Shown here in pieces: positions 14,440 through 23,803 of a stretch of DNA of 41,266 nucleotides. Both the position numbers and the translations under genes were made by a program. This stretch comes from Alphaproteobacteria bacterium (lineage in GTDB: Bacteria > Pseudomonadota > Alphaproteobacteria > Caulobacterales > Caulobacteraceae). The notes beneath the pieces are model-generated. The model was not told the origin of the DNA. It saw only the letters and a list, made by a program, of their open reading frames with translations, and ran no database searches. Each line of letters opens with the position of its first letter. Within the stretch, counting starts at the first letter, position 1. The stretch covers positions 1-41,266 of the forward strand of contig JANYET010000022.1 in NCBI GenBank assembly GCA_025359785.1, written 5' to 3'.

Positions 14440-14650
14440 GCCGCGATCAGCATTTCAAACCTTCCAATAATGGGAGAGTTCGTCGCGCCGTAGATTATTG
14501 CGGAATACTGGAGTCATAACCGCGTCCTGAAAATAACGTTCCGCCGATTACGATGAAATATCGACGGATTTGGAAATATTTGGGAAAATCGTGGGCGCGA
14601 TTTCTTAGAGCAATAGTTTCCGCTGGGGCCGTATACCGAAGCGTTTGTTC

Positions 14651-15136
14651 TCACGAGGGTCGCTGGAACAGGAACCGGGCTTGGACGGCGTGGCGCCCCG
14701 CGCCCGGGCGCGTCACGGCGAAGGTCAATCGGTATCTGGCCGCTGACGGCAACGACACATAGCCACCGTAGGACGCCGCGTCGGCCGGTCCCATGGGCGC
14801 TAAGGCCATCACCAGGCGCCCGGGGTGTCCCGGTCCGGCAAGCGCCAGGGTGACGTCAGCGTCGCTGATGCGGGTTCCGGCCTTGGCGTCCTGCAAGGCG
14901 AGGACGAGGTGGTAAGTGTCGGGCCCGGTTGGAACTCCGTCGTGCATGGTGCGCTCCGGATGGTCCGCCGAATGCGCGAGCACCACCTCGCTCTTGACGA
15001 CCCCGTAGGCGAATTGAACGCCCTGCACGACCTGCGTCTGCGCCTCGCTGGTCGCCGGCTGACAGCCGAATAGCGCGAGCGCGGCGATGAGTCCTGCACC
15101 CGTCGCCGCGGCCTGGAAGTGTCCTGAACGCGACAT
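14651..15136 (-). CDS. Predicted lipoprotein of unknown function
   Basis: The 161-residue protein has a lipoprotein signal (AAATGAGLIAALALFGCQ) with the lipidated cysteine at about residue 24. The mature domain is beta-rich: GVQFAYGVVKSEVVLAHSA, TYHLVLALQDAKAGTRISDADVTLAL, ASYGGYVSLPSAARYRLTFAV. It vaguely resembles small YtkA/FixH-like immunoglobulin folds that work with metals or oxidases, but I cannot assign it firmly. The ATG at 15136 has GGGAG upstream. It stands alone, divergent from transaldolase. Confidence 0.7.
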   Translation of the reverse strand: MSRSGHFQAAATGAGLIAALALFGCQPATSEAQTQVVQGVQFAYGVVKSEVVLAHSADHPERTMHDGVPTGPDTYHLVLALQDAKAGTRISDADVTLALAGPGHPGRLVMALAPMGPADAASYGGYVSLPSAARYRLTFAVTRPGAGRHAVQARFLFQRPS

Positions 15137-15414
15137 GGTAAGTCTCCCGTTTCGTCTCGGTCGCGCGCCCGGCGTCATGCCGGGCCGCGCAACCCTTGAC
15201 GATGCGAGGGCCGGCTTTCTTACGCCCGGCCAAGCGCTACAGACCGCGGCCCACGACGTTGGCGTCGCGGTCGGTTGGCGGAGACGGCCTCATTCCAGTC
15301 CGGCCTGTAATCGCCCGGCTCGCCACGCGTCTTAGGGGCGAGGGCGGAGAGGGCGGCGCCGGATGTGTCCGCACGCCGCCGCGACCGCGGCACGCAGGCA
15401 AGGAACACCGGTTC

Positions 15415-16632
15415 ATGGACAATCCCCTCCTTCAGCTCGGCGCCGCGGGCCAATCGGTCTGGCTGGACTTTATCCACCGCAAGATTTTCGAAAACGGCGA
15501 ACTGAGGCGGTTGATCGAGCAGGACGGCGTCACGGGTGTGACCTCCAACCCCTCGATCTTCGAGCAATCGATCGGCCATGGGACCGACTATGACGATCGC
15601 CTGCAAAGGCTGTTGGACGTAGGGGTCGAGGCGGCCGCGGAACTCTACGAACGGCTGGCGATCATCGATGTTCGGGCCGCCGCCGACCAGTTGCGGCCGG
15701 TCTATGACCGCCGGTTGCGCCGCGACGGCTACGTCAGCCTGGAGGTCTCGCCGCATCTGGCGATGGACACTGAAGCCACCGTCGCCGAGGCGCGGCGGCT
15801 CTGGCGCGCCGTCGACCGCCCCAATCTGATGATCAAGGTGCCGGGCACGGAGCCGGGCACGGCCGCCGTTCGGCAACTGATCGGCGAGGGGATCAACGTC
15901 AACGTCACCCTGCTCTTCGGCATCGGGGCCTATCTGGCGGCGGCCGAAGCGCACCTGCAGGGGCTGGAGGCCCTGAGCGCGGCCGGCGGAGACCTTTCCA
16001 AGGTTCACAGCGTCGCCAGCTTCTTCATCAGCCGCATCGACGCCGAGGTCGACAAGCTGATCGACGCACGCCTTGCGGCCGGCGCTGGCGCGGACGCCCC
16101 CGGTCTGGCGAAGCTGCGCGGCCAGGTCGCCATCGCCAATGCCAAGATCGCCTATCGGCGCTACCGCGAAGACCTCGACTGTCCGCGTTGGGAGAAGCTC
16201 GCCGCCGCCGGCGCGTCGCCGCAGCGGCTGTTGTGGGCCTCGACCGGCGTCAAGGATCCCGCCTACCCCGACGTCTACTATGTCGAGGCGCTGATCGGTC
16301 CGGACACGGTCAACACCATGCCGGCGAAGACCATGGACGCCTTCCGCGACCATGGTCACGTCGGAACGACTTTGCGCGAACACCCCTACGAAGCCTACGA
16401 GGTGGAGGTCCTGACCGACACCCTCGGCGTAGACCTGAATGAGATCACGGACGGTCTCCTGATCGACGGCTTGCGCCGCTTCGCTCAGTCCTACGACGAC
16501 CTGCTCGCCGCCCTGTCCGTGAAGCGGGACACGCTTAAGGCGACGCAGGCGCCTCAGCCCGCCGCCAGCCCCTGCGACGGCCCGCCCAGCACCGTCGCGC
16601 CGTCGTCAGGCGAACGCTCAGCGCACCCCTAG
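15415..16632 (+). CDS. tal: Transaldolase
   Basis: This 405-residue enzyme interconverts sedoheptulose-7-P plus glyceraldehyde-3-P with erythrose-4-P plus fructose-6-[14 protein letters not shown] (about 42-54) and the Schiff-base lysine segment [13 protein letters not shown] (lysine near 141) are present. So are [32 protein letters not shown] and the late [11 protein letters not shown] ... [13 protein letters not shown]. The last ~35 residues are a low-complexity Pro/Ser tail. The start at 15415 was chosen because it begins immediately before the conserved fold; longer frames run upstream without support. It converges with the phosphoketolase gene and their stops overlap by 15 bases. It could feed fructose-6-P and other sugar phosphates to the phosphoketolase. 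Confidence 0.92.
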   Translation: MDNPLLQLGAAGQSVWLDFIHRKIFENGELRRLIEQDGVTGVTSNPSIFEQSIGHGTDYDDRLQRLLDVGVEAAAELYERLAIIDVRAAADQLRPVYDRRLRRDGYVSLEVSPHLAMDTEATVAEARRLWRAVDRPNLMIKVPGTEPGTAAVRQLIGEGINVNVTLLFGIGAYLAAAEAHLQGLEALSAAGGDLSKVHSVASFFISRIDAEVDKLIDARLAAGAGADAPGLAKLRGQVAIANAKIAYRRYREDLDCPRWEKLAAAGASPQRLLWASTGVKDPAYPDVYYVEALIGPDTVNTMPAKTMDAFRDHGHVGTTLREHPYEAYEVEVLTDTLGVDLNEITDGLLIDGLRRFAQSYDDLLAALSVKRDTLKATQAPQPAASPCDGPPSTVAPSSGERSAHP

Positions 16633-19038
16633 GGGATCGTCGCCGCGGGGGCCCGGCGGGTCCGGCGCCTCACCCGGCGCGGTCCACGTCCAGTGGCGGA
16701 CCTCCGGCAGATCCTGGCCGTGACGGTTGATGTACTGGCGATGCTCGACAAGCTTTTCCCGGAGCCGCTGTTGCAGATTGATCCCTGGCTCGCCGGTCTG
16801 AGGGACACGGTCGATGACGTCCAGCACCAAGTGGAAGCGATCCAGTTCGTTCAGCACGGACATGTCGAAGGGCGTCGTGACCGTGCCCTCTTCGTTGTAC
16901 CCGTGGACGTGGAAGTTGTGGTGGTTGGTACGGCTGTACGTCAGTCGGTGGATGAGGGACGGGTAGCCATGGAAGGCGAAGATCACTGGCGTGTCCCGGG
17001 TGAAGAGGTCGTCGAATTCCGCGTCGCCTAGGCCGTGCGGGTGCTTCAAATTGGATTCCAGCTTCAGGAGGTCGATGACGTTGACCACCCTGATCCTCAG
17101 CTCGGGCAGGTGCTCGCGCAGGATTGAGACGGCGGCGAGCGTCTCCAGGGTGGGGACGTCGCCACAGCAGGCCATCACCACATCGGGCGCGGCCTCCTGA
17201 TCGTTGCTGGCCCACGACCATACGCCGATGCCCGCGAAACAGTGCCGCACCGCGGCGTCCATGGTCAGCCATTGCGGGGCCGGATGCTTGCCCGCCACGA
17301 CGACGTTGACGTAGTGGCGACTGCGCAGGCAGTGGTCCATTACGGACAACAGGCAGTTCGCGTCCGGCGGAAGATACACCCGCACCACCGCGGCCTTCTT
17401 GTTCAGGACGACGTCGATGAAGCCCGGATCCTGGTGGGTGAAGCCGTTGTGATCCTGGCGCCAGACGTGCGACGCCAGCAGGTAGTTCAGCGAGGCGATC
17501 TTGCGCCGCCACGGCAGGTGCGAGGCGACCTTCAGCCATTTGGCGTGCTGGTTGAACATCGAATCGACGATGTGGACGAACGCCTCGTAGCAGTTGAACA
17601 GCCCGTGCCGGCCGGTGAGCAGGTAGCCCTCCAGCCAGCCCTCGCACTGATGTTCGCTGAGCATTTCCATGACCCGCCCCGTAGGCGCGAGGAACTCGTC
17701 GCCCGGGAGCGTCGTAGCGTTCCACTGGCGGTTGGTGACCTCGAAGAGCGCTTCCAGGCCATTTGAGAGCGTCTCGTCCGGGCCGAAGACCCGGAAATTT
17801 CGCTGCTCGGCGTTCAGCCTCGTCACGTCGCGCAGGAACGGCCCCAGCACGTGGGCGTCGCCGATGCCGGGGGTCCCGGCAGCAGGCACGTCGACCGCGT
17901 AGTCCTGGAAATCCGGCAGGTGCAGGTCGCGCAGCAAGAGGCCGCCATTGGCGTGGGGGTTGGCGCCCATGCGCCGGTCGCCCTTCGGCGCAAGCTCGGC
18001 CAGATCCGGGTTCAGCCGGCCGGCGTCGTCGAACAGCTCTTCGGGCCGGTAGCTTCTCAACCACGACTCCAGCTGCGCCAGATGTTCCGGATGCTTGACC
18101 GGGTCGGACAGCGGCACCTGGTGCGCACGGAAGGTGCCCTCGACGGGCAGCCCATCGACGGTCTTCGGACCCGTCCAGCCTTTCGGTGACGCGAGCACGA
18201 TCATCGGCCAGCGCGGGCGCACCCGGTTGCCGTGGACCCGCGCGTCGCGCTGGATGTCCTTGATCTGCCGCACCGCCGCGTCGAGCGTCGCGGCCATGGC
18301 CTCGTGCATCGGCGCGGGCTCATGGCCTTCGACGAAATAGGGGGTCCAGCCGTAGCCGCGCAGCAGCTGTTCCAACTCTTCACGGGTGATGCGCGCCAGG
18401 AGCGTCGGATTGGCGATCTTGTAGCCGTTCAGGTGCAGGATCGGGAGCACGGCACCATCGGTGACCGGATCGAGGAATTTGTTCGAGTGCCAGGCGGTGG
18501 CCAGCGGACCTGTCTCGGCCTCGCCATCGCCGACCACGCAAGCGACGACCAGATCGGGGTTGTCAAACGCCGCCCCGAAGGCATGGCTGAGCGAATAGCC
18601 CAGCTCGCCGCCCTCGTGGATCGAACCCGGGCATTCCGGCGAGGCGTGGCTGGGGATTCCGCCGGGAAACGAAAACTGGAGGAAGAGCTTTCGCAGTCCC
18701 GTCTCATCGCGGCTGATGTCCGGATAGACCTCGCTGTAGGTCCCTTCGAGATAGGTGTTGGCGACCACGGCCGGGCCGCCGTGGCCGGGCCCCGAGACAT
18801 AGATCATGTCGAGGTCGAATTTCTGGATGACCCGGTTCAGGTGCGCGTAGATGAAATTCTGTCCGGGGGTCGTTCCCCAGTGGCCCAGCAGCATGGGTTT
18901 GATATCCCCGAGCGCCAGCGGGCGCTTCAGCAGCGGGTTGTCGAACAGATAGATCTGCCCCACCGACAAATAGTTCGCGGCGCGCCAGTAGGCGTCGACC
19001 TTCTTCAGATGTTCAGAGGACACGGGATCGATCTTCAC
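16618..19038 (-). CDS. xfp: Xylulose-5-P/fructose-6-P phosphoketolase
   Basis: This 806-residue ThDP enzyme, full length for the family, splits xylulose-5-P (and often fructose-6-P) with phosphate to give acetyl-phosphate and a triose (or tetrose) phosphate. Motifs include [62 protein letters not shown], the cofactor motif [10 protein letters not shown] (about residue 164), and [14 protein letters not shown]. The start is GTG at 19038. With acetate kinase on the other strand it would form an ATP-yielding shunt that needs no oxygen. I see no FixK box immediately upstream. Confidence 0.97.
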   Translation of the reverse strand: MKIDPVSSEHLKKVDAYWRAANYLSVGQIYLFDNPLLKRPLALGDIKPMLLGHWGTTPGQNFIYAHLNRVIQKFDLDMIYVSGPGHGGPAVVANTYLEGTYSEVYPDISRDETGLRKLFLQFSFPGGIPSHASPECPGSIHEGGELGYSLSHAFGAAFDNPDLVVACVVGDGEAETGPLATAWHSNKFLDPVTDGAVLPILHLNGYKIANPTLLARITREELEQLLRGYGWTPYFVEGHEPAPMHEAMAATLDAAVRQIKDIQRDARVHGNRVRPRWPMIVLASPKGWTGPKTVDGLPVEGTFRAHQVPLSDPVKHPEHLAQLESWLRSYRPEELFDDAGRLNPDLAELAPKGDRRMGANPHANGGLLLRDLHLPDFQDYAVDVPAAGTPGIGDAHVLGPFLRDVTRLNAEQRNFRVFGPDETLSNGLEALFEVTNRQWNATTLPGDEFLAPTGRVMEMLSEHQCEGWLEGYLLTGRHGLFNCYEAFVHIVDSMFNQHAKWLKVASHLPWRRKIASLNYLLASHVWRQDHNGFTHQDPGFIDVVLNKKAAVVRVYLPPDANCLLSVMDHCLRSRHYVNVVVAGKHPAPQWLTMDAAVRHCFAGIGVWSWASNDQEAAPDVVMACCGDVPTLETLAAVSILREHLPELRIRVVNVIDLLKLESNLKHPHGLGDAEFDDLFTRDTPVIFAFHGYPSLIHRLTYSRTNHHNFHVHGYNEEGTVTTPFDMSVLNELDRFHLVLDVIDRVPQTGEPGINLQQRLREKLVEHRQYINRHGQDLPEVRHWTWTAPGEAPDPPGPRGDDPLGVR

Positions 19039-19115
19039 GGGGTCAATGCTTTCCGGAAATGTTGGGAACGACAGGTCCGCTCGGCGACCATGCCGCCACC
19101 AATGGGGACGCAGCG

Positions 19116-19286
19116 TCAGCTACCGAAGAGCGGACTACGCCCTCGGGCGGGTCCGGCCCCCGGCGGCGGCGTCGGTTCGCCGTTGGAGCGCTTGGTGTCC
19201 CGCTCGGTAGGATGGGCGTCTTTGTCCCGTAGGCGTCGCGGGTCTGACGACTCGCCTGTCTTCGCCTTGTCTGATCTGTCGTTCAT
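19116..19286 (-). CDS. Small hydrophilic protein behind an ECF-like promoter
   Basis: The 56-residue protein is strongly hydrophilic and probably disordered ([20 protein letters not shown], then [17 protein letters not shown]). I do not recognise a family. The evidence that it is a gene is mainly its upstream region. From start codon to position 95 it is 79% identical without gaps to the region before the methyltransferase gene at 22528, including ribosome-binding site and promoter. The longer frame starting at 19355 would read through that promoter and is unlikely. Confidence 0.55.
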   Translation of the reverse strand: MNDRSDKAKTGESSDPRRLRDKDAHPTERDTKRSNGEPTPPPGAGPARGRSPLFGS

Positions 19287-19378
19287 GGCAGTTCCTCGAG
19301 TCTCGACCGGGACCGCCGCGGCTGGCCGCGCGATCGCAAGGCCTAGACGCGTCACCCCTTGCGCGGATTACGATCGCG
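19284..19378 (-). promoter_or_regulatory. Duplicated promoter/leader, ECF-like, copy 1
   Basis: On the minus strand GTAATC (19366-19371) is followed after 16 nt by CGTCTA (19344-19349), a layout typical of ECF sigma promoters. It is about 58 bp before the start at 19286. The whole 95 bp matches 22526-22620 at 75 of 95 positions without gaps, with the same distance to the start codon. Confidence 0.6.
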
Positions 19379-19494
19379 GGCGGAACGCGAGGTGTGTTCC
19401 GCAGATCGGGCGGCTCTGTAAGCAGCTCGCGCGCCGAAACGTCTTGCAGATCAGGCGCGGGGTCCACCGGGAGCGCCGGCAAGGGGCGCGGTCC

Positions 19495-20673
19495 GTGACA
19501 CCTTCAATTTTGACCGTGAACGCCGGCTCCTCGAGCGTGAAGGTTGCTCTCTTCGAAGAGGGCGACGCCGGGCCGGCGCGCCTTCGGGCGAAGGTCTCCG
19601 GCCTGGGGTCCGACCCGACGCTGACCTGGAACGCGGCCGACGGTCGGGCCGCGGCGGCACGGCCGCTGCCCGTGAGCGCCGACAGCGGCGCGGCGCTGGA
19701 CCACCTTCTCGACGAGCTGGCGCGCCAGAACCTTCTTCAACACATCGCGCGCGTGGGTCACCGGATCGTCCACGGCGGCTCCGCGTACACGACGCCGACC
19801 TTGCTGGACGCCCCCGCGATGGAGGCGCTGCATCGGCTCATTCCCCTGGCGCCGATGCATCAGCCGGACAACCTCGACGGCGTCGCGGCCATAGCCCGCC
19901 GGCGGCCTGACGCCCTTCAGATCGGATGTTTCGACACCGCCTTCCATGCGGGCCAGCCTCGCCTGGCGCGCCTCTACGCCCTGCCGCGCGAACTCTCCGA
20001 CGCGGGCCTCATCGCCTACGGCTTCCATGGCCTATCCTATCAGTATGTCGCCGCCCAACTGCCGGCCGGCCGCCGCGCCGTGGTCGCCCACCTGGGGAGC
20101 GGGGCAAGCCTTTGCGCGCTCGCGGATGGACACAGCCAGGCGACCACGATGGGGTTGAGCCCCCTCGATGGGCTTCCCATGGCGACGCGCTGCGGCGCCG
20201 TGGATCCGGGTCTGATCCTGCATCTCATCGAGTCCCGGGGCCTGTCCGCCGCCGCGGTTCGCGACCTGCTCTACGAGAAGTCCGGACTGCTCGGGGTGTC
20301 GGGATTGTCCGGCGACATGACGGTCCTGCTCAAGAGCTCGGCGCCGGCGGCGCGCGAAGCGGTGGATCTCTTTGTGTATCGCGTCCGACGTGAGATCGGG
20401 GCCATGGTCGCTGTCCTTGGGGGTATCGACACCTTGGTGTTCACCGCCGGCATTGGCGAAAACTCCGCGCAAATCCGCGGGAGCGTCTGCGAGGCGCTGG
20501 GGTGGCTCGGCGTTGTCCTCGATCCGGCCGCGAATGCGGCCGGCCGATCGCTGATCAGCGCCGCTGCCAGCGCTGTCGAGGTGCATGTCATCCGCACCGA
20601 TGAGGAGCAGATCATCGCGCAGAGCGTCCGGGACTGGCGCGCGACCCCGGCCGCCGCCGTCTGCACCGGATGA
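19495..20673 (+). CDS. ackA: Acetate kinase
   Basis: This 392-residue enzyme transfers phosphate from acetyl-phosphate to ADP, giving acetate and ATP. The N-terminal ILTVNAGSSSVKVALFE holds the first phosphate motif. The IGCFDTAFHAGQP segment carries the acetate kinase family signature. Other blocks are AYGFHGLSYQYVA, VVAHLGSGASLCA, MGLSPLDGLPMATRCGAVDPG and FTAGIGENS. The length is normal. I chose the GTG at 19495, next to the conserved start, with AAGGGG about 10 bp upstream. It lies divergent from the small gene at 19286 and about 450 bp from the phosphoketolase start, so the two share the interval but not an operon. Confidence 0.96.
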   Translation: MTPSILTVNAGSSSVKVALFEEGDAGPARLRAKVSGLGSDPTLTWNAADGRAAAARPLPVSADSGAALDHLLDELARQNLLQHIARVGHRIVHGGSAYTTPTLLDAPAMEALHRLIPLAPMHQPDNLDGVAAIARRRPDALQIGCFDTAFHAGQPRLARLYALPRELSDAGLIAYGFHGLSYQYVAAQLPAGRRAVVAHLGSGASLCALADGHSQATTMGLSPLDGLPMATRCGAVDPGLILHLIESRGLSAAAVRDLLYEKSGLLGVSGLSGDMTVLLKSSAPAAREAVDLFVYRVRREIGAMVAVLGGIDTLVFTAGIGENSAQIRGSVCEALGWLGVVLDPAANAAGRSLISAAASAVEVHVIRTDEEQIIAQSVRDWRATPAAAVCTG

Positions 20674-20722
20674 GCCGCGCGCCGCTGCCGCCAGGCCGCC
20701 GGCTCTCGGTCGGTGGCCTTCG

Positions 20723-21343
20723 TCACATTCGCCCGGCCAGGCGGTGGACGATCATCAGCACGCCCTGAGCGCCCAGGTCGATCACGGCCCCGGCCAGCCC
20801 CAGCAGCGCATATCCTCCCAGCACCAAGAGCCCGTCCCGGCGCGTCAGCCCCAGGGCGAACAGGCCAAGCGCCAGAGCCGGAAGCAGGTTCGCAAACGGG
20901 ATCGGCAAAACCAGCACCAGCGCCATCAAGCTGGCGGCCACGCCGACGGCCCGCGCGCCCAGAGGGCCGGTCAGGCCCGAGATCCGGGGGCGGCCGAGCG
21001 CCTCAATCCGCTCCAGCAGCGGCAGAACGCGGCCGATCAACTTGGTGAAGGCCGCGCGGTCGAACGTGCGGCGGGCTAGCCAGCCGGGCAGCCATAGTCG
21101 ATCTCGCCCCGCCACGATCTGCGGCGCGACGATGAGCAACGGCAAGGCCAGGATCATCGACGCCCCTGGGGGAAGGGGGACGAGCACCGGCAGGGCGAGC
21201 ACGAACAGGACCTGGCCCAGGCCGCCCTGACCCTCGAAGGGCGCGACCAGGTCTCCGAGGCTCAGCCGCGCCCTTCGGCTCCGTGCCAAGTTGCGCAGGG
21301 TGCCCGAAAGGGACGGGCCGGCTGGAGCTCGCGCGTGGCTCAT
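20723..21343 (-). CDS. ExoD family membrane protein
   Basis: The 206-residue protein has a basic N-terminus and LSLGDLVAPFEGQGGLGQVLFVLALPVLVPLPPG, the ExoD entry block. Further segments include MILALPLLIVAPQIVAG and a C-terminal membrane pair (LMALVLVLPIPFANLLPALALGLFALG, LLVLGGYALLGLAGAVIDL). ExoD is needed for exopolysaccharide synthesis and alkali tolerance in Sinorhizobium. Mechanism is unknown. The ATG at 21343 is preferred; one at 21385 is in frame and gives 220 residues. It converges with ackA 49 bp away. Confidence 0.8.
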   Translation of the reverse strand: MSHARAPAGPSLSGTLRNLARSRRARLSLGDLVAPFEGQGGLGQVLFVLALPVLVPLPPGASMILALPLLIVAPQIVAGRDRLWLPGWLARRTFDRAAFTKLIGRVLPLLERIEALGRPRISGLTGPLGARAVGVAASLMALVLVLPIPFANLLPALALGLFALGLTRRDGLLVLGGYALLGLAGAVIDLGAQGVLMIVHRLAGRM

Positions 21344-21525
21344 TGGCCGCGCGTGCGGGCCGCGGGGCTCGGATGGCCGCCGCAAGGTCGGCCGTCAACC
21401 AAGGGGTCGTAAGAGCTGCACGATGAGCCTCTCCGCCGCGCGGCCCGGAGCCAGGCCGCCGGCCAGGTCATGGACGCGGCGAGGGCTCGAAACCTTACGG
21501 CTTCGCGATGGTCCGGGCCGGTCGC

Positions 21526-21831
21526 TTAGCGCGCCCGGGCCGCGAAGTAATTGTAGAGCGAGCCGAAGGCCAAGGCGACGTACCAGCCTGAGAGGAAGGC
21601 CCAAACCGTGCCGGCGCCGATCATCTCGGGCCTCGCCCAGTCGACGTCCGGATAGAGCGCCTTGAGGAAATGGAAGTCCTGCAGCCAGGGGATCACGTCG
21701 GCGACGGCGCACAGCAGGAAGCTGACGGCGAAGAAGATGGAAAGGCTCAGGCCCAAAGGGACCAGCTGGATCGCCGGCTGGGCTCGGGCTTCCGGACGTC
21801 CGAGGGGGATGGTTTTACCGGTCGACGACAC
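21526..21831 (-). CDS. DUF5676 family membrane protein
   Basis: The 101-residue protein has two transmembrane helices (LGLSLSIFFAVSFLLCAVADVI and GTVWAFLSGWYVALAFGSLYNYF) joined by a soluble loop. The SLSIFFAVSFLLCAV opening and the GWYVALAFGSLYNYF ending fit DUF5676. Function unknown. It overlaps the 3' end of the methyltransferase-like gene by 17 bases, so the two form a coupled pair driven by the ECF-like promoter at 22.6 kb. Confidence 0.75.
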   Translation of the reverse strand: MSSTGKTIPLGRPEARAQPAIQLVPLGLSLSIFFAVSFLLCAVADVIPWLQDFHFLKALYPDVDWARPEMIGAGTVWAFLSGWYVALAFGSLYNYFAARAR

Positions 21832-22528
21832 GGGCGGTCTCCTTTGTCGAATGGGTTGCAGGGGGAACGGCGGCGCGGGGTCCGTCGCCGCGGCCGGGAC
21901 GAAAGCGCGGAACGAACGCCGGCGTTGTTTGCATGTAGGCGGTGTAGCGGTCGCCGAACGCCGCCAGGGAATCCCGCTCTTCGGCCTTGGCCAGGCGCCA
22001 GTACATGATCACCAGGATCGGGAACATCGCCAGGGTCAGGATGGTCGGCCATTGCAGCAGGAAGCCGAACATCACCAGGACGAAGGCGACATACTGCGGA
22101 TGGCGAATTTTCGCGTAGGGCCCCGAGGCGGCGAGCTGGTTGTCCTTCTGGGCCTGATAGAGGGGCGGCCAAGACGCTGAAAGCAGCCAGAACCCGCCGC
22201 CAATGAAGACGGCGCTCAAGATATGGAACGGGCCGAAGTGCGGGTTGCCACGCCAGCCCACCATTTCCTCGAGCAGGTGGCCCGCGTCGTGGGTGAGCCA
22301 GTTGACGCCTGGAAAGCGGCTCTGCAGCCAGGGCAGCAGCAGGTAGATCGTCAGCGGGAAGCCATACATCTCGGTGAACAGCGCCACGAGAAATGCGCTG
22401 AAGGCGCCAAACGAACGCCAGTCGCGGGCGCTCTGCGGCTTGAAGAATGTGAACCCGAAGAAGATGAACAGGGCGGAGTTGAAGATCACCAGGAACCAAA
22501 GGCCATAGGCTTGGGAGGTGTCGTGCAT
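21815..22528 (-). CDS. Isoprenylcysteine-carboxylmethyltransferase-like membrane protein
   Basis: The 237-residue protein has about five membrane segments and the C-terminal methyltransferase signature GPYAKIRHPQYVAFVLVMFG, then VIMYWRLAKAEERDSLAAFG, which bind S-adenosylmethionine and substrate in the ICMT/NnrU/MddA group. Bacterial members methylate small thiols (for example methanethiol by MddA) or lipids. The substrate here is unknown. The start at 22528 is fixed by the duplicated leader, which keeps the same distance to the start codon as in the 19286 gene. The gene is followed by the overlapping DUF5676 gene. Confidence 0.8.
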   Translation of the reverse strand: MHDTSQAYGLWFLVIFNSALFIFFGFTFFKPQSARDWRSFGAFSAFLVALFTEMYGFPLTIYLLLPWLQSRFPGVNWLTHDAGHLLEEMVGWRGNPHFGPFHILSAVFIGGGFWLLSASWPPLYQAQKDNQLAASGPYAKIRHPQYVAFVLVMFGFLLQWPTILTLAMFPILVIMYWRLAKAEERDSLAAFGDRYTAYMQTTPAFVPRFRPGRGDGPRAAVPPATHSTKETARVVDR

Positions 22529-22620
22529 GGCAATGCCTCGGATCTGTAACGGAACCGCCGCGGCGCGCCGGACGATCACAGGGCCTAGACGTGTCTCGCC
22601 TGGCGAAGATTACGATCGCG
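22526..22620 (-). promoter_or_regulatory. Duplicated promoter/leader, ECF-like, copy 2
   Basis: On the minus strand GTAATC (22608-22613), 16 nt, CGTCTA (22586-22591), the same spacing as copy 1 at 19284-19378. Conservation extends through the 5' leader to the ATG. The remainder of 22621-22826 shows no gene. Confidence 0.6.
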
Positions 22621-22826
22621 CTCTGAACCGGATGGATCTCGCAGGTGAATCCGCAGGTGGCGCGCACCGTGGGTGTCCCGCCCCGCGCGCCTGCGCGCCG
22701 AGGCGAAGGACCTAAGCGCAGGGCGTAAGAACCAGGGACCTGATCCGTCTATCCGATCGCGTCCGACAGTCGGGGCGCGGACGCGGGCGTACCCACGCAG
22801 GGCCGCGCAGCTCGGGAGACGTCTCG

Positions 22827-23798
22827 GTGAAGGTCTCGGCGCGCTCGGCGGTGATCCTGATCGCGCTCGCCCTCGTCGGCGCCGCAGGCGGCTCGGCCTA
22901 CGCCTATTGGCGCCTGCGTCCCCAGCCCTTGCCGGCGCAGGTCATCTACGGAAGCGGCCGCATCGAGACCGACGAAGTCCGGGTGGCGGCGGAAGTGTCC
23001 GGGCGGCTACTGGAGAACCGTGCGGTCGAAGGTCAGACCCTGCGCGCCGGCGAGCCGCTGGCCCGGATCGAGCCCGGCGACTACGAATTGCAGGCCGACC
23101 GCGCCGAGGCCCAGCGCATGGCCGCACTGCGCACCGGCTCGCAAATCGACGCTCAGATCGGCCTGGCCGTCCACCACGCCATGACCGCCAAGGTCGACCT
23201 CGCACGGTACGAGACCCTGGGCCGCCAGGGCTGGATTCCCGCCCAGCGCCTGGACCAGGTGCGCAACGCCTTTGAGGCCGCGGCCGACCAGGTGAGCGTG
23301 CTGCGCCAGCAGCGGGCGGAAGCGGACGCCCAGGCGGTCGTCGCCGCCAAGTCGGCGGCCCTCGCGCGCTCGCAGATCGACAAGACCCGGATCGCCGCGC
23401 CGCTCTCCGCCGCTGTGCTGGAGCGGCTGGCGGAGCCGGGTGAAGTGGTGGCCGTGGGCCAGCCTCTGGCGGTCCTCGCCAACCTCGCGACGGTTAAGCT
23501 GAAGGTCTTCGTTGCGGAGCGGGACCTGGGGCGGGTTCGCCTGGGGGCGCCGGCGCGTATCCACATCGACGCCTTTTCGGGCCGCGACTTCCCGGCGCGT
23601 GTGGCGCACGTCGACGCCCAGGCCCAATTCACGCCGCGTGACGTCCACATGGCCGACGAGCGCAGCCGAACGGTCTATGGCGTGACCCTCGAGGCCGCCA
23701 ATCCCGATGGCCTGCTTAAGCCGGGCATGCCCGCCGACAGCTGGATTCTCTGGGACGCCAAGAGCGGCTGGCCGAAGACGCTGCGGGTCCCGGAGTAG
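22827..23798 (+). CDS. HlyD-family periplasmic adaptor (YbhG-like)
   Basis: The 323-residue adaptor has an N-terminal membrane anchor (AVILIALALVGAAGGSAYAYW), a biotinyl-lipoyl half (SGRIETDEVRVAAEVSGRLLEN), a long helical hairpin (about 85-195) and the second lipoyl half with beta-barrel (LAEPGEVVAVGQPLAVLANLA, then KVFVAERDLGRVRLG). It joins an inner-membrane ABC exporter to an outer-membrane channel. The GTG at 22827 directly precedes the anchor. It begins a row with the ABC ATPase and two permeases, with gaps or overlaps of only a few bases. A TolC-like channel is not in the window. Confidence 0.9.
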   Translation: MKVSARSAVILIALALVGAAGGSAYAYWRLRPQPLPAQVIYGSGRIETDEVRVAAEVSGRLLENRAVEGQTLRAGEPLARIEPGDYELQADRAEAQRMAALRTGSQIDAQIGLAVHHAMTAKVDLARYETLGRQGWIPAQRLDQVRNAFEAAADQVSVLRQQRAEADAQAVVAAKSAALARSQIDKTRIAAPLSAAVLERLAEPGEVVAVGQPLAVLANLATVKLKVFVAERDLGRVRLGAPARIHIDAFSGRDFPARVAHVDAQAQFTPRDVHMADERSRTVYGVTLEAANPDGLLKPGMPADSWILWDAKSGWPKTLRVPE

Positions 23799-23803
23799 CG
23801 CTG

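Noticed and set aside
13441..14493. 350-codon plus-strand frame across the 3' end of the phosphoketolase-like gene and the sigma gene
   Set aside because: It is the antisense shadow of the sigma factor, whose sigma-70 regions are unmistakable.
14541..14560. GATTACGAT similar to the GTAATC element, upstream of the sigma gene
   Set aside because: CGTCTA is absent at the 16-nt distance, so autoregulation by the same promoter type is not supported.
19050..19059. Palindrome TTTCCGGAAA just before the phosphoketolase start
   Set aside because: A single 10-bp palindrome overlapping the ribosome-binding region; no second copy and no known binder.
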